A program made the position numbers and the translations under genes. The notes below the pieces were generated by a model that made no database searches, was not told the origin of the DNA, and saw only the letters and a list, made by a program, of their open reading frames with translations. DNA of 64,000 bases from Paenibacillus oryzisoli (GTDB lineage Bacteria; Bacillota; Bacilli; Paenibacillales; NBRC-103111). The stretch is from the NCBI RefSeq assembly GCF_001653565.1, contig NZ_LYPB01000050.1, forward strand, positions 62,001 through 126,000, in the 5' to 3' direction. Below, in pieces: positions 45,231 through 55,300 of this stretch. The first letter of the stretch is position 1. Each line of letters opens with the position of its first letter.

Positions 45231-46763
45231 CTACTTGATATAGCCAAGCGGCTTCAGAACCAAGTTGCCTTGCTCTACGTATTTGGATAGCTGATAATTC
45301 GTCTCTAATGTTTTGGTGAAGGCATCGAAGCTGTCTAGTGGACTCTTACCGAAAATAAACTTCGTAATCTCTTCGCTTTCGAAGCGATTTTTATCACTGA
45401 TGGACACGCCTTCCGGATTCGGAATAAGCTCTGTATAGGTTTCAATACGCGGTTGTTTCTCGGCAAAATCAATGAACGGCAGCTGCTTCATGAATTTCGC
45501 TTTCAAATAATTCTTCTCATCTCGTCCTGTTAGTTGATGATTAAAGGCGAAGCCCGTTTTGGAGCTGTCCGTCACGACAGGGATGTTGTTCTCCATTTTA
45601 TAATGCGTACCTTCGATCCCATACATTGTTGTCAAATAGCCAGGACCATCCGCAATATAGTTGAAATATTCCAGGATTTTGTTTAGCTTCGCAGGGTCCT
45701 TCGCGACTCCCTTGGACACAGCAAACCTTCCACCCGTCGCACTAATGTCAAAATAACCTTGATACTTCCCACCTGGGCCCGATAACGCATCCATTTGTAC
45801 CCAATTCGCTGCAGGATTCACCGCTTTGTATTGCGTAATATAATCGTCTTTGGTCATTTCTCCCCAGTTGATATACAGAATGCCGGCTTGACCTTTAAAT
45901 GCTTTCTCCTGATGCTTCAAGCCTTTGTTCGTCATAAACTCCGGATCGACCAAGCCTTCGCTAATCATATCCTTGATGTAGGACAAGGCTTGCTTCATCT
46001 CTGGCTGTGTCGTGGAATACACAACTTTATTGTCCTTGATCATGAACTGCCCTGGAGAAGCTACGCCGAATGCGGAGAAAACAGGGTCAAATGTACTCGG
46101 CGTATTCACAGCATCTGGCGTTCCAATTCCGATCCCCGTAATGCCGTACGTATCTTTTTTGCCATTGCCATCAGGGTCACGCTCTGTAAAAGCTTTCGCT
46201 ACAGCCTTCAATTCGTCCAACGTCTTCGGAGACTGTAAACCCAGCTTATCCAGCCAATCTTGGCGGACCCAATAGCTCGACATTGGCAGATAGGCACGTT
46301 TTGCGATCGCATATTGCTTGCCATCTACTTTGCCTTTATTCAAATCAACATCCTTCAGCTTGGCTTTAATATTCGGCATCTTATCCATGTAGGGAGTCAA
46401 ATCCAGCAATATCCCCTGCTTTACATAGTTGGCAAGCTGCACCTTGGACACCGAGAAAATATCAGGCGTTGAGCCGCCGGCGATTTTCACATTCAACTGT
46501 TGATCATAATCCGTCGCCCCGACATTAAATTGCAAATCCATATTCAGATCCTTGTTTAGTTTGCTCAAAATAAAATCATCAGCCATCCCCGGATAGTTGG
46601 ATCCGCCTATGAATAAATTGATTTTCACCGGACCTGCGGCCGCTGTCGTGCTTGGTGCCTTCGTGCCCATTTCTTGGCCACTTTCGGACTTCGATGAGCA
46701 CCCCGTGACCACTACACAACCAATTAACATCGTGGATAAGACAACTGCTAGCTTCCTTTGCAT
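45231..46763 (-). CDS. Extracellular solute-binding lipoprotein, LplA type (locus 2)
   Basis: A 510-residue sugar-binding lipoprotein. Lipobox VTGC (mature Cys about 22), then a Ser/Thr-rich linker and the LplA fold with DPDGNGKKDTYG, matching the same loop in the locus 1 protein. GAGAGGGG lies 8 nt before ATG 46763; an upstream in-frame start at 46898 would add 45 residues before the signal peptide and is rejected. It follows the two permease genes. Confidence 0.92.
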   Translation of the reverse strand: MQRKLAVVLSTMLIGCVVVTGCSSKSESGQEMGTKAPSTTAAAGPVKINLFIGGSNYPGMADDFILSKLNKDLNMDLQFNVGATDYDQQLNVKIAGGSTPDIFSVSKVQLANYVKQGILLDLTPYMDKMPNIKAKLKDVDLNKGKVDGKQYAIAKRAYLPMSSYWVRQDWLDKLGLQSPKTLDELKAVAKAFTERDPDGNGKKDTYGITGIGIGTPDAVNTPSTFDPVFSAFGVASPGQFMIKDNKVVYSTTQPEMKQALSYIKDMISEGLVDPEFMTNKGLKHQEKAFKGQAGILYINWGEMTKDDYITQYKAVNPAANWVQMDALSGPGGKYQGYFDISATGGRFAVSKGVAKDPAKLNKILEYFNYIADGPGYLTTMYGIEGTHYKMENNIPVVTDSSKTGFAFNHQLTGRDEKNYLKAKFMKQLPFIDFAEKQPRIETYTELIPNPEGVSISDKNRFESEEITKFIFGKSPLDSFDAFTKTLETNYQLSKYVEQGNLVLKPLGYIK

Positions 46764-46806
46764 CTGAAAATCCCCTCTCATATATGTACTAGAAACATGA
46801 ACCCCG

Positions 46807-47667
46807 TTAACCTTTAATGCCACCAAGCAGAACGCCCTGTGTAAAATACTTCTGGATGAACGGATACACGATGATGATCGGTACCGCAGATAAGACAACG
46901 GCAGCCATTTGCAAGGATTGCGTAGGTAATACGCTCTCTATATCCATTGGCGGCAGCATGGAGTTAATCAGAATCGTCTTCAAGACGACTTGGAGCGGGA
47001 ACTTGCTCGTATCATTGACATACATGATGGCCTGAAAGAATTCATTCCAGTGACCCACCGCATAGAAGAGACCAATTGTCGCAATAATGGGCAACGAGAG
47101 CGGAAGCACAATGGTCCAGAGGATCCGCAGTTCACCAGCACCGTCGATTCGGGCAGCCTCATCAAGACTTTCCGGGAGATTCTCAAAAAATGTTTTCATA
47201 ATCAATAAATTAAAGGACCAGACCAAGCTTGGAATAATTAACGACCAGACCGAATTAATTAACCCTGTCGCTTTGACAACAAGATAGGTCGGCACGACAC
47301 CGCCATTGAATAGCAGCGTGAAGGCAACCAAGAACAGGAGAATGTTTCGTCCTGGCAGCCTGCTCTTACTAAGCGGATAAGCCATCATCGTAGTGATTAG
47401 CAGGTTCAACAACGTTCCCACTACCGTAATGAAAATCGTAACCCCATACGCTCTCGGTATCGTAGGATCATGGATAAAAGCCGAGTACGCTTCTAACGTT
47501 AATTTCCTCGGGAAGGCGACGAAGCCGCCATTCTTGAGCACTTCACTAAGCGGTGTCAACGACACCGAGAGCACATACATGAGCGGGAATATGACCGATA
47601 TGACGAGAAGGGCAAGGATCAGATAGACAAGTACATCGAACCAGATCTCTTGTTTACTTTTTACCAT
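46807..47667 (-). CDS. CUT1 carbohydrate ABC transporter permease, LplC/YtcP type (locus 2)
   Basis: A 286-residue inner-membrane permease with EAA loop DEAARIDGAGELRILWTIVLPLSLP and C-terminus QKYFTQGVLLGGIKG, paralogous to 20369-21238. The ATG at 47667 overlaps the stop of the upstream permease by 7 nt (ATGGTAA), with AAGGTG close upstream, implying coupled translation. Confidence 0.92.
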   Translation of the reverse strand: MVKSKQEIWFDVLVYLILALLVISVIFPLMYVLSVSLTPLSEVLKNGGFVAFPRKLTLEAYSAFIHDPTIPRAYGVTIFITVVGTLLNLLITTMMAYPLSKSRLPGRNILLFLVAFTLLFNGGVVPTYLVVKATGLINSVWSLIIPSLVWSFNLLIMKTFFENLPESLDEAARIDGAGELRILWTIVLPLSLPIIATIGLFYAVGHWNEFFQAIMYVNDTSKFPLQVVLKTILINSMLPPMDIESVLPTQSLQMAAVVLSAVPIIIVYPFIQKYFTQGVLLGGIKG

Positions 47668-48587
47668 ACACCTTCCCCCCAACGTCTAGCTATGCGATTC
47701 GCTGTGATAACCAGCACGAAACCGACGACTGATTTGAACAATCCGACTGCTGCAGCTAAGCTAAAATTCAACTCTTCGAGTCCTGTGCGGAATACCCATG
47801 TATCGATAATGTCCGCTACCTCGTAAACCTGCACATTGTACATAATGTAAATTTGATCAAAACCGGCATCTAGAATCTGTCCAAGCTTCAAAATGAGGAG
47901 CAGGATGATGACATGGCGTATACCCGGGAGAGTCACATGCCAAATCATGCGTAATCTACCTGAACCATCGATGCGTGCCGCTTCATACAGGGTTGGATCA
48001 ATGCTCGTAATGGCAGCCAAGTAAATGATCGCTGTCCAGCCGATATCCTTCCACACATCCGATGCGACAAGAATCGTACGAAACCATGCCGTGGAAGTTA
48101 GAAACGAAATCGCGTCCCCGCCGATGTTCTTCACCCACAGATTGACCAGACCATCCGTTTCGGAGAGGAACGCCGCTGCAATTCCGTAGATAATAATCCA
48201 AGACAGGAAATGCGGTAAATACGTGACGGTTTGCACGAATCTTTTGAAGAAGCGAGCTCTGACTTCACTTAACAGAATTGCTAAGGCGATTCCCGGCACC
48301 ATACCGAACAACAGCTTATAAATGCTGATCAGGAACGTGTTCCTTAGCAAAGTGAAGAAGTACGGTGAATCATAAAACGTTTTGAAATGTGCGTACCACG
48401 GGCTTGCCCATGGACTGTCGAATACGCCTAGCATGACGTTGAAATTCTTAAACGCGATGATAGCGCCGAACATTGGGCTGTATCGATACACCGCGTAATA
48501 AATCAAGCCTGGCAGCAGCATCGCGTATAAGACGCGAAACGACCATATGACGCTAAGTTTTCTTGTAAGTGTCGATGTTCTCTGCAT
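47661..48587 (-). CDS. CUT1 carbohydrate ABC transporter permease, LplB type (locus 2)
   Basis: A 308-residue inner-membrane permease with helix VLYAMLLPGLIYYAVY and EAA loop YEAARIDGSGRLRMIWHVTLPG, paralogous to 21252-22199. The start is uncertain: ATG 48620 has GGAGG only 1 nt away, while ATG 48587 aligns with the start of the paralogue but has only a weak GGGGA site. It is the first transporter gene of locus 2, after a terminator that separates it from the kinase gene. Confidence 0.9.
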   Translation of the reverse strand: MQRTSTLTRKLSVIWSFRVLYAMLLPGLIYYAVYRYSPMFGAIIAFKNFNVMLGVFDSPWASPWYAHFKTFYDSPYFFTLLRNTFLISIYKLLFGMVPGIALAILLSEVRARFFKRFVQTVTYLPHFLSWIIIYGIAAAFLSETDGLVNLWVKNIGGDAISFLTSTAWFRTILVASDVWKDIGWTAIIYLAAITSIDPTLYEAARIDGSGRLRMIWHVTLPGIRHVIILLLILKLGQILDAGFDQIYIMYNVQVYEVADIIDTWVFRTGLEELNFSLAAAVGLFKSVVGFVLVITANRIARRWGEGVW

Positions 48588-48706
48588 CGCTGTGTCCCCG
48601 CTTTCTATCTGGTTGACCATGCCTCCTGATAAATTTATGATAAACTTTTTCCAATAGCGGGGTAACAGGTCAGAATTAAAGAAACACATGACATTATTAA
48701 GCAAAC

Positions 48707-48739
48707 TAAACGGCTACGCCGTCCTCTAAGGAGGACGTA
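48707..48739. repeat. Hairpin element shared with 22331-22362
   Basis: Perfect stem CGTCCTC-TAAG-GAGGACG (48720-48737) preceded by TAAACGGCTACGC. It matches the element at 22331-22362 through most of its length and lies in the 5' region of the second LplB-type permease gene. Confidence 0.55.
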
Positions 48740-48801
48740 TCACAGTGTTTATCGAGAAATATAGTCCAAGTAAATGTGAAACTTATACGTTCTATATTTG
48801 C

Positions 48802-48830
48802 AAAAAAAAGCAAGGACACATTCCCTCGCT
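48802..48830 (-). terminator. Terminator of the locus 2 regulator/kinase operon
   Basis: 7-bp stem AGCAAGG / CCTCGCT and, on the minus strand, a run of eight T immediately after. Confidence 0.8.
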
Positions 48831-48839
48831 TTCCGTTGA

Positions 48840-50579
48840 TTAGTCCGTTGATTCTAGCATTGGATGACGCAATGTCGCTTTAAAGCCATGCGGCACCTTG
48901 TTCTCTACCTCTACGCCATAGTGGCGGCCGTAGTGCAATTGCAGTCTTCTATGCACATTATATAACCCAATGCCGCCTTCGGTAGCCCCTTGGGCAGGAG
49001 ACGTCCATTTGTAAGCCTCCAGCTGATCAGCTTCGCAGCCATTCCCATTATCCTCCACGAGGATAACGAGATCCTCGGTTTCTTGATACACCGTAACCAG
49101 TATCTTTCCCTTACGTTCGGTTAATTTGTTCATGCCATGCCTCACAGCATTCTCTAGTAACGGCTGAACGAGCAGCTTTAATATTTTCAGATGAAGCAAG
49201 GACGGTTGAACATCGAATAGCACCTGAAAGGCCTGATTGTTGCGCAGCAGCTCAATTTTAATATAGTTTCTCACGTGCTCTAGCTCTCGCTCAATGGTTG
49301 TCCATTCGTTCTCTTCATTCATGCTGAACCGCAGCATATTGGCCAGCGTCGTCACCATCTCGCCAATCGTTTGCTCATGCGCCGACTCTGCTTTCCACTT
49401 AATGGAATCCAGCGTGTTATAGAGGAAATGAGGGTTAATTTGGTTAATCAACATGCGCTGCTGAAGCTGCTGCTTCTCGGATTCAATTTCTTTCGTCGTC
49501 TGCAGGAGACCCTCCATCCCTTGAATCATCGAATTAAAACCACGTACCATTTGCCCGATCTCATCCTTCTTCGTAGCAAATTTCGTGAAATAGAGCAGTC
49601 GCCCAAGCTGAACCTGCCGCATATGACGGACAACCTCTTGAATCGGCGTGGTGAACTGGCGAACTATGAAGAATAGCATGACGAATATAATAAATAGGCT
49701 TCCAACGAACATCCAGAAGGTAAAAGCTTTAATCCCATCAATCCGAACGGTTAAGTCAGATACGGGAATGGTGGCAATCAGGCTCCACAAATCCTTCCCG
49801 CTATCCGCTATCGCTTGAGAAGCCACATAATAGGATCTCCCTTGCCTCTCCTCGGTTTCAAATGTACTCTTCTGGCCTTGAAAAGGAGCGCTTGGCACCG
49901 AAACCGACTCATTCTGCCTTATCGGCAAATTAGAAGCCAGGACATTCGCCTGACCATCCGCTAGCAGCAACTGAAAATGAGGGTACTGCGAAGGGGTAAT
50001 CAACTGCTTGGCCATCCACGTATGTGATATTTTGAACACCATGACACCGGCATTTTGAAAATCAGTCAACGTGCGAATCGATCGGATGTAATAGAGATCT
50101 TTGGACGCTCCCCCTTGTACATTCTCGAAAGCCCAATAGGCTTTCCCGCCTAAGTCGAAGGATTTCTTGATATGTTCTCTCGTCAGCTCCAACCCGAACG
50201 AAGAATGGCTATTCATATAGTTCGGATAGTTCTCATAATGATTCGGCAAGATGAACAACTCATAGGCACCTCGGAGCTCTTCCGTAACTCCTTTCATCTC
50301 GGTGATGAATTCCGCTTCTTGAAAGAAGTCCTGCGGCGGCGGATTCTGCAGCATGCGCTGCAGCTTGGAGGAAGCAATGACACGGAAACCTGCGGTATCC
50401 AGCTCTCTCAGAAATTCATTCACTTTCTCCGTATTATGCTGGAGATTGTCTTGCAAGAAGGCGGATGTGACATCCTCAACTTGCATTTTCGACCGTTCGT
50501 ACGACAAGTAACCAAGCAGCACGACGGGGATAAAAATAGCGACCATCAAGGGCAGCAGCAGCTTTTGGAATAAGTTCAT
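48840..50579 (-). CDS. LytS/YesM-type membrane sensor histidine kinase (locus 2)
   Basis: A 579-residue kinase: membrane helix at about 5-26 (LLLPLMVAIFIPVVLLGYL), sensor domain, second helix near 285-305, HAMP-like linker, His box QINPHFLYNTLDSIKW with His about 384, and ATPase domain (VQPLLENAVRHGMN, EDNGNG). It overlaps the upstream response regulator stop by 4 nt. A terminator follows, so the pair is transcribed apart from the importer it probably controls. Confidence 0.93.
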   Translation of the reverse strand: MNLFQKLLLPLMVAIFIPVVLLGYLSYERSKMQVEDVTSAFLQDNLQHNTEKVNEFLRELDTAGFRVIASSKLQRMLQNPPPQDFFQEAEFITEMKGVTEELRGAYELFILPNHYENYPNYMNSHSSFGLELTREHIKKSFDLGGKAYWAFENVQGGASKDLYYIRSIRTLTDFQNAGVMVFKISHTWMAKQLITPSQYPHFQLLLADGQANVLASNLPIRQNESVSVPSAPFQGQKSTFETEERQGRSYYVASQAIADSGKDLWSLIATIPVSDLTVRIDGIKAFTFWMFVGSLFIIFVMLFFIVRQFTTPIQEVVRHMRQVQLGRLLYFTKFATKKDEIGQMVRGFNSMIQGMEGLLQTTKEIESEKQQLQQRMLINQINPHFLYNTLDSIKWKAESAHEQTIGEMVTTLANMLRFSMNEENEWTTIERELEHVRNYIKIELLRNNQAFQVLFDVQPSLLHLKILKLLVQPLLENAVRHGMNKLTERKGKILVTVYQETEDLVILVEDNGNGCEADQLEAYKWTSPAQGATEGGIGLYNVHRRLQLHYGRHYGVEVENKVPHGFKATLRHPMLESTD

Positions 50580-52138
50580 TTGCCGTATCGAAACTCCTTC
50601 GGGGTCTGTCCTGTCCGCTTCTTAAACAGCTTGCCGAAATACTGCAAATCCTGATAACCCACTTGCTCGGCAATCTCATATATTTTCAACTGGCTGTCGC
50701 GCAGCAGCTTCTTCGATTGCTCCATGCGCAGCTCGGTCATATAATCCAAAAAGTTCGTGCCCGTCTCTTTCTTAAATAACTGACTAAGCCAGACAGGATG
50801 TATCGCTAGCTGATCCGCAACACTCTGTAGCGTAATGTGCTGCGCATACTGCGTGTCCAAGAGCGTCTTAGCCTTCTCGATAATGGCATTAGAATGAGAG
50901 CTGGCGACCCGCTTGGCCACACCTGTTAAGTAGTTGAGCATGAGCGCCTTCAATTGTTCCAATTGTTCGCACTGCTCGAGATCTTCCCACAAGGACATCG
51001 GAATTTGATTCACGGGAACCGCATATTTATCGCGCAGCACACTGTGTAAATTCAATATCCATTCCAAGCATTTCTTGGAAACATCCTGGTAATCCTTGAC
51101 TTCCTGCGCGGAGACGTAATAACCGACAATGTGATCAACTGTCTTGCTTATTTGGTCCAGATCCCCCTGCAGCATTCCCTGTGCCGCCAATTCAAAAGAC
51201 AATCGACTCGACTCCTGGTCGGGCTGGAGCTCCTCCGCATACGTATGTACGTTATGGCCTGGATTCATATAGACCATTTTCAGTGCTTTCAACGCTTGTT
51301 GATACGCTGTCGCAATGCTCGGGAACGAGAACTGCTGCTCACTGATCCCGAAGCCCAGCGTTAACTTTTGATACTGCCACACGTGGGATTGAATCTCGGC
51401 TACTAACTGTTCAATAACTTCACTAGGTGCAATTAGAATCCAATTGTGATGGATATTAGGGAACACGACAGAAGGCTGAAAGCCCTCTATCAGTTCCTCC
51501 GTAATGTTCCCAACAGCAAAGTTTTCTAACTCCGCTTGCTTATCCACGGGGCTCGGCCGATCCTGCCTTACGATACCTAAGGCAATCACAGAGAAATTGG
51601 CATCTGCGAGCCACGTGAGCTCCCACATCTGCAAACGATGGTAGATATGCTCTTGCAACACAGTTGGCGTCATACATAAACTGAGCAGGAATTTATTCTG
51701 GAGCAGTTTCTTGCCTAGTTCAGCCTGCTTCATTTGCCCGGAGATATACTGATCATTCCTACGTTCACCTTCTATCATCTCGATAACCTGCTTGATTTTC
51801 GTGCTAAACTCTTCCCGCGAGAATGGCTTTAATAAATAATCCATTGCGCCAAGCTGCATACTGCGCTGTGCATACTGAAAGTCACTGTAACCGCTTACCA
51901 TAATGATCTTGGGATGGTAGTCTGGCATTTGAATCGCTTGAAGCATATCAATTCCCGACTGCTGCGGCAGGACAATATCGGAAATAATAATTTCCGGTTT
52001 ATGAGATCTAATGAGTTCAGTCGCTTCTTCCGAATTCGTTACGGTGATAATCTCTAATCCCTGCGCGGCAATCGCTGCCACAGCGTCCGTCATACCTTGC
52101 AGGATTTCTTGCTCATCCTCGATAATGATTAGCTTCAT
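50576..52138 (-). CDS. YesN-type response regulator with AraC DNA-binding domain (locus 2)
   Basis: A 520-residue regulator: receiver domain with Glu7/Asp8 and phospho-acceptor Asp54 (IIISDIVLP), middle region, and C-terminal AraC helix-turn-helix (about 420-515, GYQDLQYFGKLFKKRTGQTPKEFR). GAGGA lies about 10 nt before the ATG. First gene of its operon with the cognate kinase; it presumably activates the importer and lyase genes of locus 2. Confidence 0.93.
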   Translation of the reverse strand: MKLIIIEDEQEILQGMTDAVAAIAAQGLEIITVTNSEEATELIRSHKPEIIISDIVLPQQSGIDMLQAIQMPDYHPKIIMVSGYSDFQYAQRSMQLGAMDYLLKPFSREEFSTKIKQVIEMIEGERRNDQYISGQMKQAELGKKLLQNKFLLSLCMTPTVLQEHIYHRLQMWELTWLADANFSVIALGIVRQDRPSPVDKQAELENFAVGNITEELIEGFQPSVVFPNIHHNWILIAPSEVIEQLVAEIQSHVWQYQKLTLGFGISEQQFSFPSIATAYQQALKALKMVYMNPGHNVHTYAEELQPDQESSRLSFELAAQGMLQGDLDQISKTVDHIVGYYVSAQEVKDYQDVSKKCLEWILNLHSVLRDKYAVPVNQIPMSLWEDLEQCEQLEQLKALMLNYLTGVAKRVASSHSNAIIEKAKTLLDTQYAQHITLQSVADQLAIHPVWLSQLFKKETGTNFLDYMTELRMEQSKKLLRDSQLKIYEIAEQVGYQDLQYFGKLFKKRTGQTPKEFRYGK

Positions 52139-52247
52139 GGTTTCTCAATCCTCTACATGTGATATGCCTGTGAGATCATGATTGTCTTGCAATCACTTTA
52201 CCATCATGGGGAGAGAGAAAACAATGGATTTCATCGCCAATATAAAA

Positions 52248-52279
52248 GACCCAACCCCATCTACACCATGGGTTGGGTC
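52248..52279 (-). terminator. Terminator of the GH81 gene
   Basis: Stem GACCCAACCC / GGGTTGGGTC, followed on the minus strand by TTTTATATT. Confidence 0.85.
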
Positions 52280-52304
52280 AATCAGCATGTCCGCTATTTA
52301 CATC

Positions 52305-55300
52305 TTACTCATAAACTTCTAGTTCAAACAAGGAGTAACCGTACTGTGTAGTACGTTGAGTTCCGGCCACTTTTACGTAACGAGCATCCATAGAGTTAAA
52401 CAAGATGTTATCAATGCCTTCATGTCCGTTCGTCGTCGTGTAAACAGTCGTCCAATTGACGCCATCTTTCGATACTTCAACCGAGTAATCCTTCGCAGCA
52501 GCATTCTCCCAGTTCAGTAGAACGCGGCTAATCGAGTAGGATTTACCAAGATCAACGCTAATCCACTGGGGATCTGAGAATGGTGATTCCCAACGTGTAC
52601 TCTTGCTTCCATCTACTGCAAATGCACCGTCTTTGTACGCTGCTTCGGAAGTAGTCGTTTGTTTGAAAAGTGCAAGGTTAGCTGCTTTTAGAATTGGCTG
52701 CACAACCATGTTGTTGTCGTAGCCAGTTGCCCACACAGTTACTTCGTAAGGCACAGGTTCCGTGAACAAAGCAGCGTTCAATGCAATTTTGCCCGCAGCC
52801 ACTTCGTATTGGTTAGCTTTAAGGGTTACGCCGTTCAATACAACCGTATTAATTGCGTTTCTCCACACCGCATCATCCGCGAACGTGATGTCGATTTCTT
52901 TACCAAGGATGTTATCTGTGTTGTCCGCTACTAAAGCCGGTCCTGCAAGTGTATTCGTATCCCCAGCGTAGACTTCGAACTCCCATAGTGAGAATCCATA
53001 CGGTGACCCACGTTTGATACCGTTCATTTTAACGTATTGTGCACGGACAGGAGCGAACGAGATGTCATCGATATCGCCATTGCCATTGTTGGTGGCATAC
53101 ACAGTAGTCCACGTTTTTCCATCTAAAGATACATCAATTGTATAAGCCTTACCGTAAGCATTCTCCCAAGCCAGGACCACTCGGTTAATCGTCTTGACAG
53201 CTCCAAGATCGATGCTCATCCATTGATTGTCCTCAAATGCAGACTCCCAACGACGATCAAATCGGCCGTCAACTGCATCGGCACTGGAACGGTGGAAATC
53301 CGGTGAAGAAGCTGTCGGTTTCTCGAACGCAAGGTTTCTTGGGTTCGGGTTCGGATTTGAATTCGGCTCATGATCCTGGTTCGGATTCGGTTGGTTTTTC
53401 ACCGTAACCACTTGTTGAACCGACGTTTCCGTAAATCCTTTCGCCTGAACCGAGATTAAGTAATATTTAGCAGCCTTGAATAAGGAACCGTTCAACGTAA
53501 TCTTTCCAACAGCTACCGTGTATTGATCAGCACTGATTGTTATACCGTCGATTTTAACTGCTTCAATCGCATTTCTCCATGTCACGTCGTCTGCAAAGCT
53601 GATGTCAACTGGCTGGTCAACGTTATTATCTGTTGTATCTGCTGCAAGCTCAGGCGCGGTTGGCAACCCATCTCCAGCACCGTACACTTCAAACTCCAAA
53701 ATGGAGAAACCGTAAGCAGTTGTACGTTCCGTCCCGTTTACTTTCACGTATCTTGCGCTTTGAGGCAAGAATCCGATCTCATTGATGCCTGGTTTACCTG
53801 TTGTTGTCGCATATACAGTCTTCCAATTCGCTCCATCGGAAGAAACTTCAACTGTATAGCTTTTACCTGCTGCATTTTCCCAGTTCAGAACAACACGGCT
53901 AATTACGTTCTCCGCTCCAAGATCAACTTGTAGGAATTGCGGATCCGCAAAATCAGATTCCCATCTTGTTGTTTGGTTGCCGTCAACCGCAAATCTACCG
54001 TCTTGTTTCTGATTAGATGCTGTTAATGTCGGCTTGCGCAGAGCGAGGTTGACATTCGAGCTCGTAACAATGGCTTGCTGAACAGTCGCAGTTGCAAATC
54101 CTTTTGAATCAACTGAAATCACATAGCTGCCCCCAACCGGGAAAAAGGAGCCATTCAATGTGATAACGCCTGGTGAAACTTGGTATTGCGCTGGGGATAT
54201 CGAAATACCGTTTACTTTCACATCTTGAATGTTTGTCCTCCAATCCGCGAAATCATCGAAACTGATATCGATAGATTGACCAGCGCGGTTCATCGTTGTG
54301 TCCGCGATCAAATCAGGTGCATCAAGTGTATTTGCCGGAGTACCGAATACTTCCATTTCCCATAGGGAGTAACCGTAATTCGTCGTCCGTTGTGTGCCTT
54401 CTACTTTCACATATCTTGCATTCACGGCCGGGAATGTAATGTCGTCAATGCCTTCATGTCCACGATTCGTGGTGTATACGGTCTTCCAAGTTTGACCATC
54501 CAAGGAAACTTGAACCGTGTAGCTCTTACCGGCAGCATTTTCCCAGTTCAAACGTACGTGACTAATTTTGTATTCCGATTTCAAGTTTACGCCAAGGTAT
54601 TGTGGATCGCTGAAAGCCGATTCCCATCGCGTATCAAGCTTGCCGTCAACCGCGAAGGAGCCGGGATTATTCGGTTTATCCGATGTAAATGTCGGTTTAT
54701 TCAGTGCTAGATTCACAGTCGAGTTCGTGATAACAACTTGCTGTACCTTCGTTTCTGGATAATCCGTGGATCGAACAGCAACCTCATAGCTGCCTTCAAC
54801 TGGGAACACCGAGTGGTTTAAAGTGATTTTGCCAGCTTTGATGCTATATTGCGAGGCATCAACTGTTGTTCCGTTCACCAGAACAGCACTGATCGCTTCA
54901 CGCCACTTTAGATGATCGGCATAAGTAACCTCAATCGGTTGACCAATCATATTTTGGGTTGTATCAGCATTCAATTGCGGAGGTGTCTTACCATCCAAAT
55001 CCGTAACTTTCGTCGGATCGACTTTCACCATGGCTTTAGGGCCAACCTTCGCGGAACCTGTTACACCTGCCGCATTGTTGAAAGTTACCGTGATCGCTTG
55101 GTTAGTCGGGTTCCAAATCATTGCTGAGTATGTTTTATCTTTCTTGTACACAGTAGCTCCGGACCAACCGCTTGCCCAAATATCTTTGGTACGAGTTCCG
55201 AGCGTTGCCATGTTGTGTGCGAACCAGTATGTGTTGAAGATTTCATTCTTTTGCGTGTCTTCAATTGTAAACTTGTCTAGAACCGACTGTGGATTGCTAA